64,000 nucleotides of DNA, from positions 1-64,000 of the forward strand of contig CAZAER010000001.1 in NCBI GenBank assembly GCA_964484195.1, given 5' to 3'. Position 1 is the stretch's first letter. Each line of letters opens with the position of its first letter. Positions 9,271 through 17,906 of this stretch are shown here, in pieces. This stretch comes from JALHOP01 sp964484195. GTDB taxonomy: Bacteria; Myxococcota; XYA12-FULL-58-9; JALHOP01. The notes under the pieces were generated by a model that did not search any database, was not told the DNA's origin, and saw only the letters and a program-made list of their open reading frames with translations. Both the position numbers and the translations under genes were made by a program.

Positions 9271-11475
9271 TCACCCTAAAAAACGCAAACCTGCGTGCAA
9301 CGAAGGCCAGGTGCGGAAGGTGAAGCCACCCGACTGGTGCACGGTGTCGAGCACCGGCCCGGCGTTGTTGGCAATGTCGGTACCGCTCCAGCCCATGTAC
9401 TCGAACCACGACACGCCCGCGAAAGCGGACACCTTGTCGAAGGGAAAGACGAAGCTCACACGCTCGCGCACGATCATGTCGCTGCGTGAGCTGCCGAAGT
9501 CGAGGGTCGCATGCGCCACGAGGATGTCGGTCTCGAGGCTCCAGTTGGTGAAGGTGACGAGGCGCGCTCCGAAGCCGACGCCGAGATACGCGTCACCACG
9601 AGTCATGCGGTCGAACGCGAAAATGCCACCCCCGAGAAAGCCGTAGAACACGCCGCCGGTGTCGTAACGCAAGGCCAGCTGCAGCGGTTCGTTGGTGCTG
9701 GCGCCGACGTCGCCGCCGAGGCCGCGGCTGCGGATGTAGCTGAAGATGCCGAAGGGTACGCCGTGCATCTCTTTGGAGACGTTGATCAGGCCGATTTGGG
9801 CACCGGTGACCACCTGCGCGACGTTGATGAGGCCGAGCTGGAGGCCGCGCACATCGCCGCCGACGTTGACCAAGGCGATCTGCGCACCCTGGAGGTCCTC
9901 CGCGATGCCGACCATGCCGTTCTGGAGGCCGGCGACGTCCTCGGCGACGTTCACCGGAGCCACCTGGAGGCCGAGCACGTCACCCGCGACGTTCGCGGCC
10001 GCGGCGAGCTGCATGCCGGTCGTGGGTCCGCTATTCCAGTTGGCAGCGGTGGCGACCTCGATGCCGCTGAAGACACCGCTATTGCGGTTGGCGATCGCCG
10101 CGACCTGGATGCCACGCATCTCGCCATCGGTGATGTTCAAGCCGCTCGACAGCTGTAGACCCTCGCTGTCGCCCTTGGCGACGTTGGCGACGACGGAGAT
10201 CTGCATCCCGCGCATCGATTGCCGGGTGAGCGTGCCGCCGAGGGCCAGGGAAAGTCCGCGCAGATGGTCGCTCGTGCCGTAGACTACGTCGATGGCGAAG
10301 TTCTTGGTGAGCACGGCGTCGTCCGGAGGTGGCGGCAACGCGAGCTCGGGCACGAGTGAGAACGAAACCGGGTGGGTGACGTGGCGCTTCTTGTCGGCGA
10401 CCGCGACCGCCTCCACGGGCGCGTCGTCACCTCGGCGTGCCGCGACCTCGACGCGGCCTTGGCTCAAGGCGGAGCGGAAGAGCTTGGCGCTCGCATTGGC
10501 GCCGACCTCGACGGTGCCTTCGAGGATCTCGTCCTTCTTCTCGACACGAACGTTGTAGACCCCGGGCTCGAGACCGATCTCGACGGCTCGACCTTCGACC
10601 TTGAAGAGCTCGGCGACGAGAATGCCGTTCTTGTCGCGCAAGAAAACGCGGCCGGCGAGCGGCTCGTCGATGGTGAGTGAGGCCGATGTCGCCCGCAGGT
10701 CGGTCATGACCACGTCGCCGGTGCCCGTGAGCTGAATCTCGTAGGCTGGATGCTGCGGCCCGTATTGCGTGCCCTCGGTGCGCGCCAGCGTCTCCGCGAA
10801 AGCGAACTGATAGGCCTCGTTCAGGGTGACGCGCCGATCGCGTGTCACGTCGGCGGCGCCGCGCAGACCGGAGATCAGATAATGCGTGAAGAAGGATCCC
10901 TTGATGCGGTCGGATTCCTGGGCCGCTTCGGTCTCCGAGCTCGACGTCAGGATGGCTTGCCCCTGCACCTTGCTCGAGGTGTCGAGGAGGAACGGTGGGC
11001 GCATGGTGCCGCCTTTGCGACGGGTCAGCGCTCCCGACTGACAAGAATCGACGATGGCGATGCGCACGTCGGCGGGCAGGGTCGCGAGCGCTGCCCGAAA
11101 CGATTGATACGAGAGTTGCTCGGCCCCCAGCATCAAGCCGTTTTCGTCGGAGTGTCCGCTGAAATAGACAATGAGCTCGACGCGCGACGCATTGCCGCGG
11201 TCGCCCATGCGGGCCTGCAGGTCCGCGAGCGCCATGTCGAACTGGGTGCGGCCGGGGTTCACGAGAACGACCTTGTCGGCGGGTGCGACTCCACCCAGCG
11301 CCGACAAGACCTGGGAGAACGACTCGGCATCGCTGGTCGCGTAGCGCAACGGCGTGCGCGAGGGTCCGCCGGAGCTGACACCGACGACCAGCGCGAAGCG
11401 GCGGACCGGCGTATCTTGGGCGTGGGCCGCGAGCGGCAGAGCGAGCATCAGAGCAAGCAAGAGGGGGCAGCGCAT
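9271..11475 (-). CDS. Secreted caspase-like (C14) protein with C-terminal surface-repeat domain
   Basis: 734 residues. A signal peptide (~1-19, cleavage after AHA) precedes a caspase-fold peptidase domain: VVGVSSGG, the His motif YFSGHSDENG (His108) and the Cys motif VDSCQSG (Cys145) give the catalytic dyad. Residues ~260-350 look like a small beta domain. Residues ~420-620 hold about ten degenerate ~20-residue units of the form GLQ-(x)-INVA, resembling the surface repeats of Leptospira LA_2272-type proteins. The C-terminus is barrel-like and ends in an aromatic-rich strand. It starts two bases after the anti-sigma-like gene. Export and the operon with Ton genes suggest an envelope role; the substrate is unknown. 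Confidence 0.85.
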   Translation of the reverse strand: MRCPLLLALMLALPLAAHAQDTPVRRFALVVGVSSGGPSRTPLRYATSDAESFSQVLSALGGVAPADKVVLVNPGRTQFDMALADLQARMGDRGNASRVELIVYFSGHSDENGLMLGAEQLSYQSFRAALATLPADVRIAIVDSCQSGALTRRKGGTMRPPFLLDTSSKVQGQAILTSSSETEAAQESDRIKGSFFTHYLISGLRGAADVTRDRRVTLNEAYQFAFAETLARTEGTQYGPQHPAYEIQLTGTGDVVMTDLRATSASLTIDEPLAGRVFLRDKNGILVAELFKVEGRAVEIGLEPGVYNVRVEKKDEILEGTVEVGANASAKLFRSALSQGRVEVAARRGDDAPVEAVAVADKKRHVTHPVSFSLVPELALPPPPDDAVLTKNFAIDVVYGTSDHLRGLSLALGGTLTRQSMRGMQISVVANVAKGDSEGLQLSSGLNITDGEMRGIQVAAIANRNSGVFSGIEVATAANWNSGPTTGMQLAAAANVAGDVLGLQVAPVNVAEDVAGLQNGMVGIAEDLQGAQIALVNVGGDVRGLQLGLINVAQVVTGAQIGLINVSKEMHGVPFGIFSYIRSRGLGGDVGASTNEPLQLALRYDTGGVFYGFLGGGIFAFDRMTRGDAYLGVGFGARLVTFTNWSLETDILVAHATLDFGSSRSDMIVRERVSFVFPFDKVSAFAGVSWFEYMGWSGTDIANNAGPVLDTVHQSGGFTFRTWPSLHAGLRFLG

Positions 11476-11477
11476 GC

Positions 11478-12188
11478 TCAGGGCTCCTTGCGCAGGGTGA
11501 AGACATCGACCACACCGCCCAGGGCACGGCGCAGCTTCTCGGCGTCGATCTCGGGGTCGTCGCGCAACAACTTCTGGAGCTTCGCGAGGTCCACCGGACG
11601 GGTTGCCGCGGCGAACACGAAGCGCTCGAAACGCGGCGCGTCGTCGAGCGTGTAAGCGCGAGGCAACAGCACCTCGTTGCGCTGCGACAGCTTGCCGTCG
11701 CCGCTCGCGGGCGCGTGGACGGTGACGTTACCTCGGCCGTCGACCGAGACGATGGCGCCGTAGGTCGCTTCCCCGGCGATGTACGACACCTGGACCGTGT
11801 CGCCGGCGCGCGCGGTTGCCCCGGTTGCGAGCTTCTCGTTGGCGTTGCCGATTTGGCGGTAAAGCGCGATGTGCGGCTTCGTTCCTTTCAAGATGATGTG
11901 CTCGCCGCCGTCGTCAGCGCGCGGCATCACCACGAAGAGCACGGCGCAGGCCGCCGCCAGCACCGGCGCGAGCCACAAAAACGGCTTCGGTCTCGCCCGC
12001 GTGGCCGCTCGCGCGGACACCAGGGCCGCGACGGCGTGTGCTGGGTGCGCCGCGAGGAGCTCGTCGTTCTCGCGTCGCAGGACGGCGACCCGCTCCATGG
12101 CCTCGGGTGAAGCCTCGATGTGGGCTTTCTCGTCCGCTGTCGCGGCACCCGCGACATAGCGCTCGAGCATGAGGTCGGAGATCTTCAT
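11478..12188 (-). CDS. Membrane-anchored anti-sigma-like protein
   Basis: 236 residues from an ATG at 12188 that overlaps the sigma-factor stop in ATGA; the longer open frame to 12311 would run through the sigma gene. N-terminal residues 1-60 are cytoplasmic and helical (LMLERYVAGAATADEKAHIEA), like the start of anti-sigma proteins but without an obvious HxxxCxxC zinc site. One membrane helix follows at ~70-90 (WLAPVLAAACAVLFVV), then a periplasmic beta domain (ILKGTKPHIALYRQ...) resembling DUF4384-type domains. Position, topology and coupling argue for an anti-sigma partner; this is inference. Confidence 0.7.
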   Translation of the reverse strand: MKISDLMLERYVAGAATADEKAHIEASPEAMERVAVLRRENDELLAAHPAHAVAALVSARAATRARPKPFLWLAPVLAAACAVLFVVMPRADDGGEHIILKGTKPHIALYRQIGNANEKLATGATARAGDTVQVSYIAGEATYGAIVSVDGRGNVTVHAPASGDGKLSQRNEVLLPRAYTLDDAPRFERFVFAAATRPVDLAKLQKLLRDDPEIDAEKLRRALGGVVDVFTLRKEP

Positions 12189-12673
12189 GGCGTGACCTCC
12201 ACGCGCTGCGCGCCGATGTGCTCGCGCAGAACGCGCAGGCGCTTGCGAACGCCGGACACCGACATGCCGGTCTCGCTGGCGACTTCTTCCAGACTCATGC
12301 CATCGACCCAATGCATGACCGCCATGGTCGTCGTGCTCTCGCTGGTTCCGCCCAAGAGACGCTCGAGCAAGCGGCGAGTCCCCGTGCTTCCTTCGACATC
12401 GGTCGCATGGGCGAGGGCCGCAAGCAGGTCGTCGTTCGCGTTCTCCGGTTTGCGTCTTCGGGTGCGCAGCTTGTTCAAGCTGACGTTGGTGGCGATGCGA
12501 TAGAGGAGGCTCGACATCCCTCGGTCATCGAGCCGATCGCCGCTTTGTATGAGACGCACGAAAACGTCGTGCATGGCATCCACCGCCTGTTCCTGATCGC
12601 CGAGCAAGGCACGACAGCGTCGAACCACCATGGGCCCAAAACGCCGGTAGGCATCTTCGATGTCGATAGCCAT
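12185..12673 (-). CDS. ECF-type RNA polymerase sigma factor
   Basis: 162 residues with region 2 (AYRRFGPMVVRRCRALLGD, AVDAMHDVFVRLIQ, then LLYRIATNVSLNKLRTRRR) and region 4 as a C-terminal helix-turn-helix (MSLEEVASETGMSVSGVRKRL). It lacks regions 1 and 3, as ECF factors do. It begins the tight run sigma, anti-sigma-like, caspase-like, exbB, exbD, tonB, receptor, lipoprotein. No clear promoter motif was found in the 43 bp between it and the sulfatase gene upstream; transcription may start inside that gene. Confidence 0.9.
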   Translation of the reverse strand: MAIDIEDAYRRFGPMVVRRCRALLGDQEQAVDAMHDVFVRLIQSGDRLDDRGMSSLLYRIATNVSLNKLRTRRRKPENANDDLLAALAHATDVEGSTGTRRLLERLLGGTSESTTTMAVMHWVDGMSLEEVASETGMSVSGVRKRLRVLREHIGAQRVEVTP

Positions 12674-12716
12674 CAGCTCGTCTCGAACACTGGAACACCG
12701 GGGGAGGTGATTCGTG

Positions 12717-14531
12717 TCACTTCACGTAGCCGAGGGCGCGCAGCTCCGATTCGACGGCGGCATCCACCGGACGGACCGTGCTCTCGGCACCACCGCGTTT
12801 TGCCTCGCGTTTCAGGCGCTCCAGGGCGGTGGTCAAGGTCAGAGTCGTGGCGTCGTCACGGAGGATCTTGCGCTCGCCGGGGTCGGCGTTGAGGTCGTAG
12901 AGCTCGACCGGCGCCAAGCCCCGGGGGTTCCCATCGTTGGCGACGATGAGCTTGCGTCCGGCCTGGCGAACCGAAGACAGCACGTTGCCTTCGTGGTTCT
13001 CCTCGGCGAGCGCTGCTGCCGGCGCGGGACCGTCGCTCCGCAGGTCGCGACCCTCCCAGGTGGGTGGCACGGACACGGCGTGGAAGCCGGCGATGGTCGG
13101 GGCGACATCGATCTGACGCGCGAGGTGTGGGTCGGTGCCGGTGGTGATGCCCGGGCCGCGCATCGCGAGCGGCACGCGCAGCTGCTCCTCGTAGAGGGTC
13201 GTGCCGTGCCAGAAGCCACCGTGCTCGCCGAACTCCTCGCCATGATCGGCGGTGACCACGATGCGGACCCGGTCGGTTAGACCACGCGCCGCGAGACCCT
13301 GGAGCAGGTCTCCGAAGTAGCCATCCCAGCGCTTGACGCCGTCGCGATACGCGTCGCGCATGGCGCCGGCGAGCTCGAGCGGCGGATTCGGCAGACTGAC
13401 GCGCGCGAACGAAGCGCCGTCGACCGCGAAGTAGGGATCGTGCGGCTCCATGTAATGCAGATAGAGGAAGAACTTCTCGTCGCCGATGTCATCGAGAATG
13501 TCGAAGGCGTGAGCGTTGACCATTCCGCCATCGCGGAAAAAGTCCTTGGGGCTGCGGCCGGCGGTGAAAAGCTTCTCGCGCATGACGCGGTAGACGTTGT
13601 ATGCGGCGAGGCGATTGGCGCGCGCTGGCGCTCCGAGATAGCGGGCAGGCGGAAGATAGCGATACTCGGCGAAGCCGTTGTCGAAGCCGTAACCTTCCTC
13701 GAGGTTGTAGTTGGTGACCACCGCGCCGGTCTTCACGCCCGCGTCGGCCAAGGTCTTGGCGATGGTCGGCAGGGTCTGCGGCAGCACCGCGACCTTGCTC
13801 ATGGTGTCGTGCCCGGTCGCGTGGCGCGAGGTCATGATGCTCGCGACCGCGGCCTTGGTCCACGAAGCGTGCGCCGAGACGTCGTCGAAGCGCAGTCCCT
13901 GGCTCACCCAGGCGTCGAACGCGGGTGAGGGAGCGGCGTCGCGGTGTGCCGTAGCGCCGTACGCCCCGAGCATGTCGGCCCGCAGGGCGTCGACCACGAC
14001 GAGGATGGTGCCTTCGCCGCGCAGGGTATGCGGTGGCGCCGGCTGTGCCGCGTCATCGTCCTGACCCGAAACCGCCCGGATGCCGAATGCGGCGAGGGCG
14101 ACGAAGGGCAGGGCCCACCACGCTGGGCTGCGGGCGAAGCGCGAAAAAATGCGGCGCCGGAGCCAGTTGCTCGCCATGAGGACCGGAAAGAGCATCCCGA
14201 CCCCGGCCGCGAGGCCCCACGCGATCGCCGCAAGGCCCTTCCCGGGAGCCTCGAGGTAAATATCGCGTAGCAAAATGAAGCGGACGAGGACGATGGTCGA
14301 GCTGACCAGGGCGAACGCCGCGCCGGCGGTGATGAGACCAGGCGGTGTTCTCGCGAAGACCCGGGCGGTGATGAGGGCCACGCCAATGCCAGCCAGAGCC
14401 CACAGGGCGGCGTAGAACATGCCGGAATAGGCTAGCTCCACCCCCCGGTAGGCCCCCTCGGCGACACCAACGGCGAGCCCCCCCAGGGTGGTCCCGGCGG
14501 CGAGCCCGCCTGCGCGGTACAGGCGTTGCAT
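12717..14531 (-). CDS. Membrane-anchored sulfatase-family hydrolase
   Basis: 604 residues. The first ~165 hold four or five membrane helices, then a sulfatase-type catalytic domain: VVVDALRADMLGAYG (metal Asp), ASWTKAAVASIMTSR at the nucleophile site, HYMEPHDPYFA and VTADHGEEFGEHGGF. The nucleophile segment lacks the Cys/Ser-x-Pro-x-Arg of true sulfatases and has Thr instead, which resembles LtaS/EptA-like phosphotransferases. The active domain would face the periplasm. It ends ALGYVK. It lies 43 bp upstream of the ECF sigma gene in the same direction, so it may be the first gene of that unit. Confidence 0.85.
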   Translation of the reverse strand: MQRLYRAGGLAAGTTLGGLAVGVAEGAYRGVELAYSGMFYAALWALAGIGVALITARVFARTPPGLITAGAAFALVSSTIVLVRFILLRDIYLEAPGKGLAAIAWGLAAGVGMLFPVLMASNWLRRRIFSRFARSPAWWALPFVALAAFGIRAVSGQDDDAAQPAPPHTLRGEGTILVVVDALRADMLGAYGATAHRDAAPSPAFDAWVSQGLRFDDVSAHASWTKAAVASIMTSRHATGHDTMSKVAVLPQTLPTIAKTLADAGVKTGAVVTNYNLEEGYGFDNGFAEYRYLPPARYLGAPARANRLAAYNVYRVMREKLFTAGRSPKDFFRDGGMVNAHAFDILDDIGDEKFFLYLHYMEPHDPYFAVDGASFARVSLPNPPLELAGAMRDAYRDGVKRWDGYFGDLLQGLAARGLTDRVRIVVTADHGEEFGEHGGFWHGTTLYEEQLRVPLAMRGPGITTGTDPHLARQIDVAPTIAGFHAVSVPPTWEGRDLRSDGPAPAAALAEENHEGNVLSSVRQAGRKLIVANDGNPRGLAPVELYDLNADPGERKILRDDATTLTLTTALERLKREAKRGGAESTVRPVDAAVESELRALGYVK

Positions 14532-14555
14532 CGGCGCTAGCTTGTATCAAGACCC

Positions 14556-15479
14556 ATGCGATCGGCCAATGACAAGTACGCGCGCCACGGCTATGGTCGC
14601 CGCCCCATGGCACCGAAGCCCGTTCCAACGCGCCTCACCCGGGGCACGACGTTCGGTAAATACCGCCTTGCCGGCAAGATCGGTACGGGCGGCTTCAGCC
14701 AGGTCTGGAAGGCGAAAGACCTCATCGAAGATCGCTGGGTGGCGCTCAAGCTGCCCGCCAAGGTGAAGGCCGGCAGCGACGAAGAAGAAGAGCTGCTGCG
14801 CGAGATTCGGCTCTCGGCGACGCTCGACCATGACTCCATCTTGCGTCCACGCAACGCCGACCGCATCGGCGACCGGTACGTTATAGCGATCGACCTGGCG
14901 CGCGAATCCCTCGACGATCGCCTGACGCGCCGTTTGGGCACGCGCCTCGCGGTCGGCTACATCCATCAGGTGCTGCGCGGCCTCGCCCACGCTCACGAGC
15001 ACCGCATCATTCATCGCGACCTCAAGCCGTCGAACCTGATGATCTTCGACGACGGCATCATCAAGATCGCCGACTTCGGTCTCGCGAAGGTCGCCAAGCA
15101 CACCATGATCTCGGCGACCGGCTCGGGCACGTTGCTCTACTGCGCGCCGGAGCAGGCGCATGGCTATCCCTGTTTTGCGTCCGACGTCTTCTCGCTCGGC
15201 TTGATCATGCACCAAATGATCACCGGAGTGCTGCCGCGCTGGCCGTTCCTTTGGCCGTTCGACAACGTCGCGACCCTGCGCGCCAAGACCAACAACGCCT
15301 TCGCCGACATGGTGCGCATCGCCACCAATCCCAATCACGCCATGCGCTATCGCGACGCCGGCGAGATGCTCCTCGAGTACGAGTCGCTCCTGCCGGGTCT
15401 CATGCGCCGCCTGGGCGATGTCTCCAGTGCTCGCCGCCGCGCCAAGGTGATTTCGGCCCGCCGGCGCCGCGCCGCCTAA
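14556..15479 (+). CDS. Serine/threonine protein kinase
   Basis: 307 residues (290 if the ATG at 14607 is used; neither has a good ribosome site). Hanks-type motifs are complete: glycine loop GKIGTGGFSQVWKA, VALKLPAK (catalytic Lys), HRDLKPSNLM catalytic loop, IADFGLAKV metal site, and CAPEQAHG in place of APE. There is no transmembrane or sensor domain after the kinase domain, only a basic Arg/Ala tail, so it is probably cytoplasmic. It is divergent from the membrane sulfatase gene with only ~25 bp between starts. Confidence 0.9.
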   Translation: MRSANDKYARHGYGRRPMAPKPVPTRLTRGTTFGKYRLAGKIGTGGFSQVWKAKDLIEDRWVALKLPAKVKAGSDEEEELLREIRLSATLDHDSILRPRNADRIGDRYVIAIDLARESLDDRLTRRLGTRLAVGYIHQVLRGLAHAHEHRIIHRDLKPSNLMIFDDGIIKIADFGLAKVAKHTMISATGSGTLLYCAPEQAHGYPCFASDVFSLGLIMHQMITGVLPRWPFLWPFDNVATLRAKTNNAFADMVRIATNPNHAMRYRDAGEMLLEYESLLPGLMRRLGDVSSARRRAKVISARRRRAA

Positions 15480-15532
15480 TCGCGCGACGACCCCGAAATC
15501 CTGCCGATAATCCCAGTCTTCTGGGGATTCGT

Positions 15533-15847
15533 GTGTCTGTAACGCTCACCGATATTCGCGCAACTGCTGTCAGCGAACATCGCTACCAACGCGATTCTGT
15601 TGACGCTTTGAACGTCGAGCAGCACTGGCAAGCGATGCGCGCCGGCGCCCTCCTGGCGACTGGCGGAGCCAAGACCGGCTCGGCGCTGGCGCTCGGTGGC
15701 AGCGGAACCGCCCTGGCCCGCTCGCGCAACAAGCTCGCCCGGACCCTTTTCCCGACGAACCCACGCCAGATCATGAGCGACCCCAACAAGGACGCCATGC
15801 TCCAGGCGCCGAGCTGCCGGGGCTTCAACCTGCAAGCCAAGGTCTAG
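15533..15847 (+). CDS. Small hypothetical protein downstream of the kinase
   Basis: A possible 104-residue gene in the 364-bp stretch between the kinase and glycosyltransferase genes. A GTG at 15533 has GGGG six bases upstream. The product is mildly helical with a Gly/Ala/Ser-rich middle (LLATGGAKTGSALALGGSG). No relative was recognised. Its TAG overlaps the TAG of the convergent glycosyltransferase gene in one CTAG. The stretch may also be non-coding; nothing else was seen in it. Confidence 0.3.
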   Translation: MSVTLTDIRATAVSEHRYQRDSVDALNVEQHWQAMRAGALLATGGAKTGSALALGGSGTALARSRNKLARTLFPTNPRQIMSDPNKDAMLQAPSCRGFNLQAKV

Positions 15848-16914
15848 GGTTTCGCGGGCCCTTTGCCGAGCCTCTCCTTGATCTTGTAGTTCGTCGCTCC
15901 CTGGCTCTCGAAGTAGGTGCGGGTCTGCACCTCGGCGAGCAGGCCCATGAGCACGAAGTTCACCGCGAGCATGAAGAGCATCGCGGAGAGCAAGAGCAGC
16001 GGGCTGCGGATCATCGAAACGCCGTTCCAGATTTTGTTGCCCAACATGAAGGTGCCGGACACCGTCGAGCCCAGCATCAAGAAGAAGGCGACGGCGCCGA
16101 AGAAGTGCATCGGCCGGCCGAAGTAGGTGAGCAGATACTTCACGGTGACCAGATCGAGGATCACTTTGAAGGTGCGGCGGAGGCCGTATTTGGTGACCCC
16201 GGCGACGCGCGCCCGGTGGTTCACCGGGATCTCGATGATCGATGCGCCGACCGCGTTAGCGTACACCGGAATGAAACGGTGCATCTCGCCGTAGAGCTTC
16301 ACTTCTTTGATGACCTCGCGGCGAAAGGCCTTCAAGGTGCAGCCGAGATCGTGAATCTTCACGCCGCCGACTTTGCGAATGATCCAGTTGGCGATGAGCG
16401 AGGGGAGCTTGCGGGTGACTGCTTTGTCTTTGCGGTCCCGGCGCCAGCCGCAGACGACGTCGAAGCCGGCGTCGAGGCTCGCCATGAGCCGCGGCATGTC
16501 CGCGGGATCGTTCTGACGGTCCGAGTCCATGAACATGACGACGTCACCGCGGGCGTCGTCGAGGCCTGCCGCCATCGCCGCGGTCTGCCCGAAGTTGCGG
16601 CGGAAGAACACGACCCGAATGTTGGGCTCCTGGTTCGCGAGCGTGCGCAAGATGCCACGCGAGCGGTCTTTGGAGCCGTCGTCGACGAAGATGACCTCGT
16701 AGCGCAGTGGCCGGAGCATCTCCGGCGGCAGTTTGCCATCGCGGACCATCTCGGTGGCGTCCGGATCTTGCGGCCCGACCTTCGGGGTCCAGTCCTCTTT
16801 CGGGCGCGTCATGTTGTCGAGGGTCAGCTTGAGCTCGTCCCACAACGGTTGCAGGTTTCCCTCCTCGTTGTAGACGGGGATGACCACCGACAGGTCGACG
16901 TGCTCAGCGCTCAC
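15844..16914 (-). CDS. Glycosyltransferase family 2, polyprenyl-phosphate type
   Basis: 356 residues from a GTG at 16914, which overlaps the epimerase stop by 11 bases; ATGs at 16989 and 16968 would overlap by 65-86 bases. GT2 motifs are clear: VVIPVYNEEGN, FVDDGSKDRS, FMDSDRQNDP (the DxD-like metal site) and IHDLGCTLKAFRR. Two C-terminal membrane helices (FFGAVAFFLML..., LLLLSAMLFMLAVNFVLMGLL) place it with the DPM1/ArnC/GtrB group, which transfers sugars to undecaprenyl phosphate. With the epimerase gene it probably serves surface polysaccharide or glycolipid synthesis. Confidence 0.85.
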   Translation of the reverse strand: MSAEHVDLSVVIPVYNEEGNLQPLWDELKLTLDNMTRPKEDWTPKVGPQDPDATEMVRDGKLPPEMLRPLRYEVIFVDDGSKDRSRGILRTLANQEPNIRVVFFRRNFGQTAAMAAGLDDARGDVVMFMDSDRQNDPADMPRLMASLDAGFDVVCGWRRDRKDKAVTRKLPSLIANWIIRKVGGVKIHDLGCTLKAFRREVIKEVKLYGEMHRFIPVYANAVGASIIEIPVNHRARVAGVTKYGLRRTFKVILDLVTVKYLLTYFGRPMHFFGAVAFFLMLGSTVSGTFMLGNKIWNGVSMIRSPLLLLSAMLFMLAVNFVLMGLLAEVQTRTYFESQGATNYKIKERLGKGPAKP

Positions 16915-17866
16915 GGAGCCAGCGGACGAAGTGGCCGATGCCGGCGCGAAGGTCTGTTCTTGGGGCATAGCCGAGGGTGTCTCTAGCATGAGTGATGTCC
17001 GCGTAGGTTCGGATGACGTCGCCGGGCTGCATGGGCGCGCGCTCGATACGTGCCCGACGACCGATGGCTTCTTCGAGCAGGGATACGAGCTCGGATAGCT
17101 TCACCGGGCTCGAGTTACCGAGGTTGAAAACGTCGTGGGTGGGTCGAGGGCTCTTCGCCAGGTAACCATCGGCGGCCATGATACCGTCGACGATGTCCGC
17201 GATGAAGGTGTAGTCGCGCGAGGTGCCACCGTCGCCGAAGAGAGTTACGGCACGGTCTTCGAGGATGGCGCGCGCGAACTTGTGGATCGCGAGGTCCGGC
17301 CGCTGTCGCGGACCGTAAACGGTGAACAAGCGCAGGCACGCGGTCGACAAGCCCGCGAGCTCGTGGAAGGTGTGGCACAGCAGCTCGCACGCCTTCTTGG
17401 TCGCGGCGTACGGTGAGATCGGCTCGTCGGTCGCATCACGCTCGGCGAACGGAACTTTGGCGTTGTTGCCGTAGACCGACGAGGAGCTGGCGAAGACGAA
17501 GCGGCGAGTCGCATGCTCGGCTGCGAGCTGCAAGAGCGTGGTCGTGACCACGACGTTGGAGTCGACGTAGCCGGCTGGGTCCTCGATCGACGGGCGCACC
17601 CCGGCGCGAGCGGCCCAGTGAAACACGCTCTCCGGACGGTGTTGGGCGTACAGCGCCGCGGTCTTGGCCTTGTCGCGTAGGTCGAGCTCGACGAAGGTGA
17701 AGCGCGGGCTCTTCGAGAGCTCGGCGAGGTTCCGCTCTTTCACGGCACGGGGATAAAAGGGGTCGAAGTTGTCGACGCCCACCACGTGCTCGTCCGTCGT
17801 CGCGAGCAGTCGCTCCACGAGGTGCGAGCCGATGAAGCCCGCGGCGCCGGTGACCAGAGCTGTCAT
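16904..17866 (-). CDS. NAD-dependent nucleotide-sugar epimerase/dehydratase
   Basis: 320 residues of the extended short-chain dehydrogenase family. GAAGFIGSH (~7-15) is the NAD-binding glycine motif; FASSSSVYG and SPYAATKKACE give the catalytic Ser and the Tyr-x3-Lys pair; LRLFTVYGPRQRPD and SRDYTFIADIVDG are typical of UDP-glucuronate 4-epimerase-like enzymes. The exact sugar is not determined. It is translationally close to the glycosyltransferase downstream, so the pair probably makes and transfers one sugar. Confidence 0.9.
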   Translation of the reverse strand: MTALVTGAAGFIGSHLVERLLATTDEHVVGVDNFDPFYPRAVKERNLAELSKSPRFTFVELDLRDKAKTAALYAQHRPESVFHWAARAGVRPSIEDPAGYVDSNVVVTTTLLQLAAEHATRRFVFASSSSVYGNNAKVPFAERDATDEPISPYAATKKACELLCHTFHELAGLSTACLRLFTVYGPRQRPDLAIHKFARAILEDRAVTLFGDGGTSRDYTFIADIVDGIMAADGYLAKSPRPTHDVFNLGNSSPVKLSELVSLLEEAIGRRARIERAPMQPGDVIRTYADITHARDTLGYAPRTDLRAGIGHFVRWLRER

Positions 17867-17906
17867 GAGTGGCCGCTTCTACTCGGCGGTCTTCGGCATT
17901 GGCAAG

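Noticed and set aside
12674..12716. A copy of the TGAGCCGTT-N14-CACT motif before the first ECF sigma gene
   Set aside because: The 43 bp upstream contain GTGACAC and GTGTTCC blocks but not the motif, so this sigma factor probably uses a different promoter.
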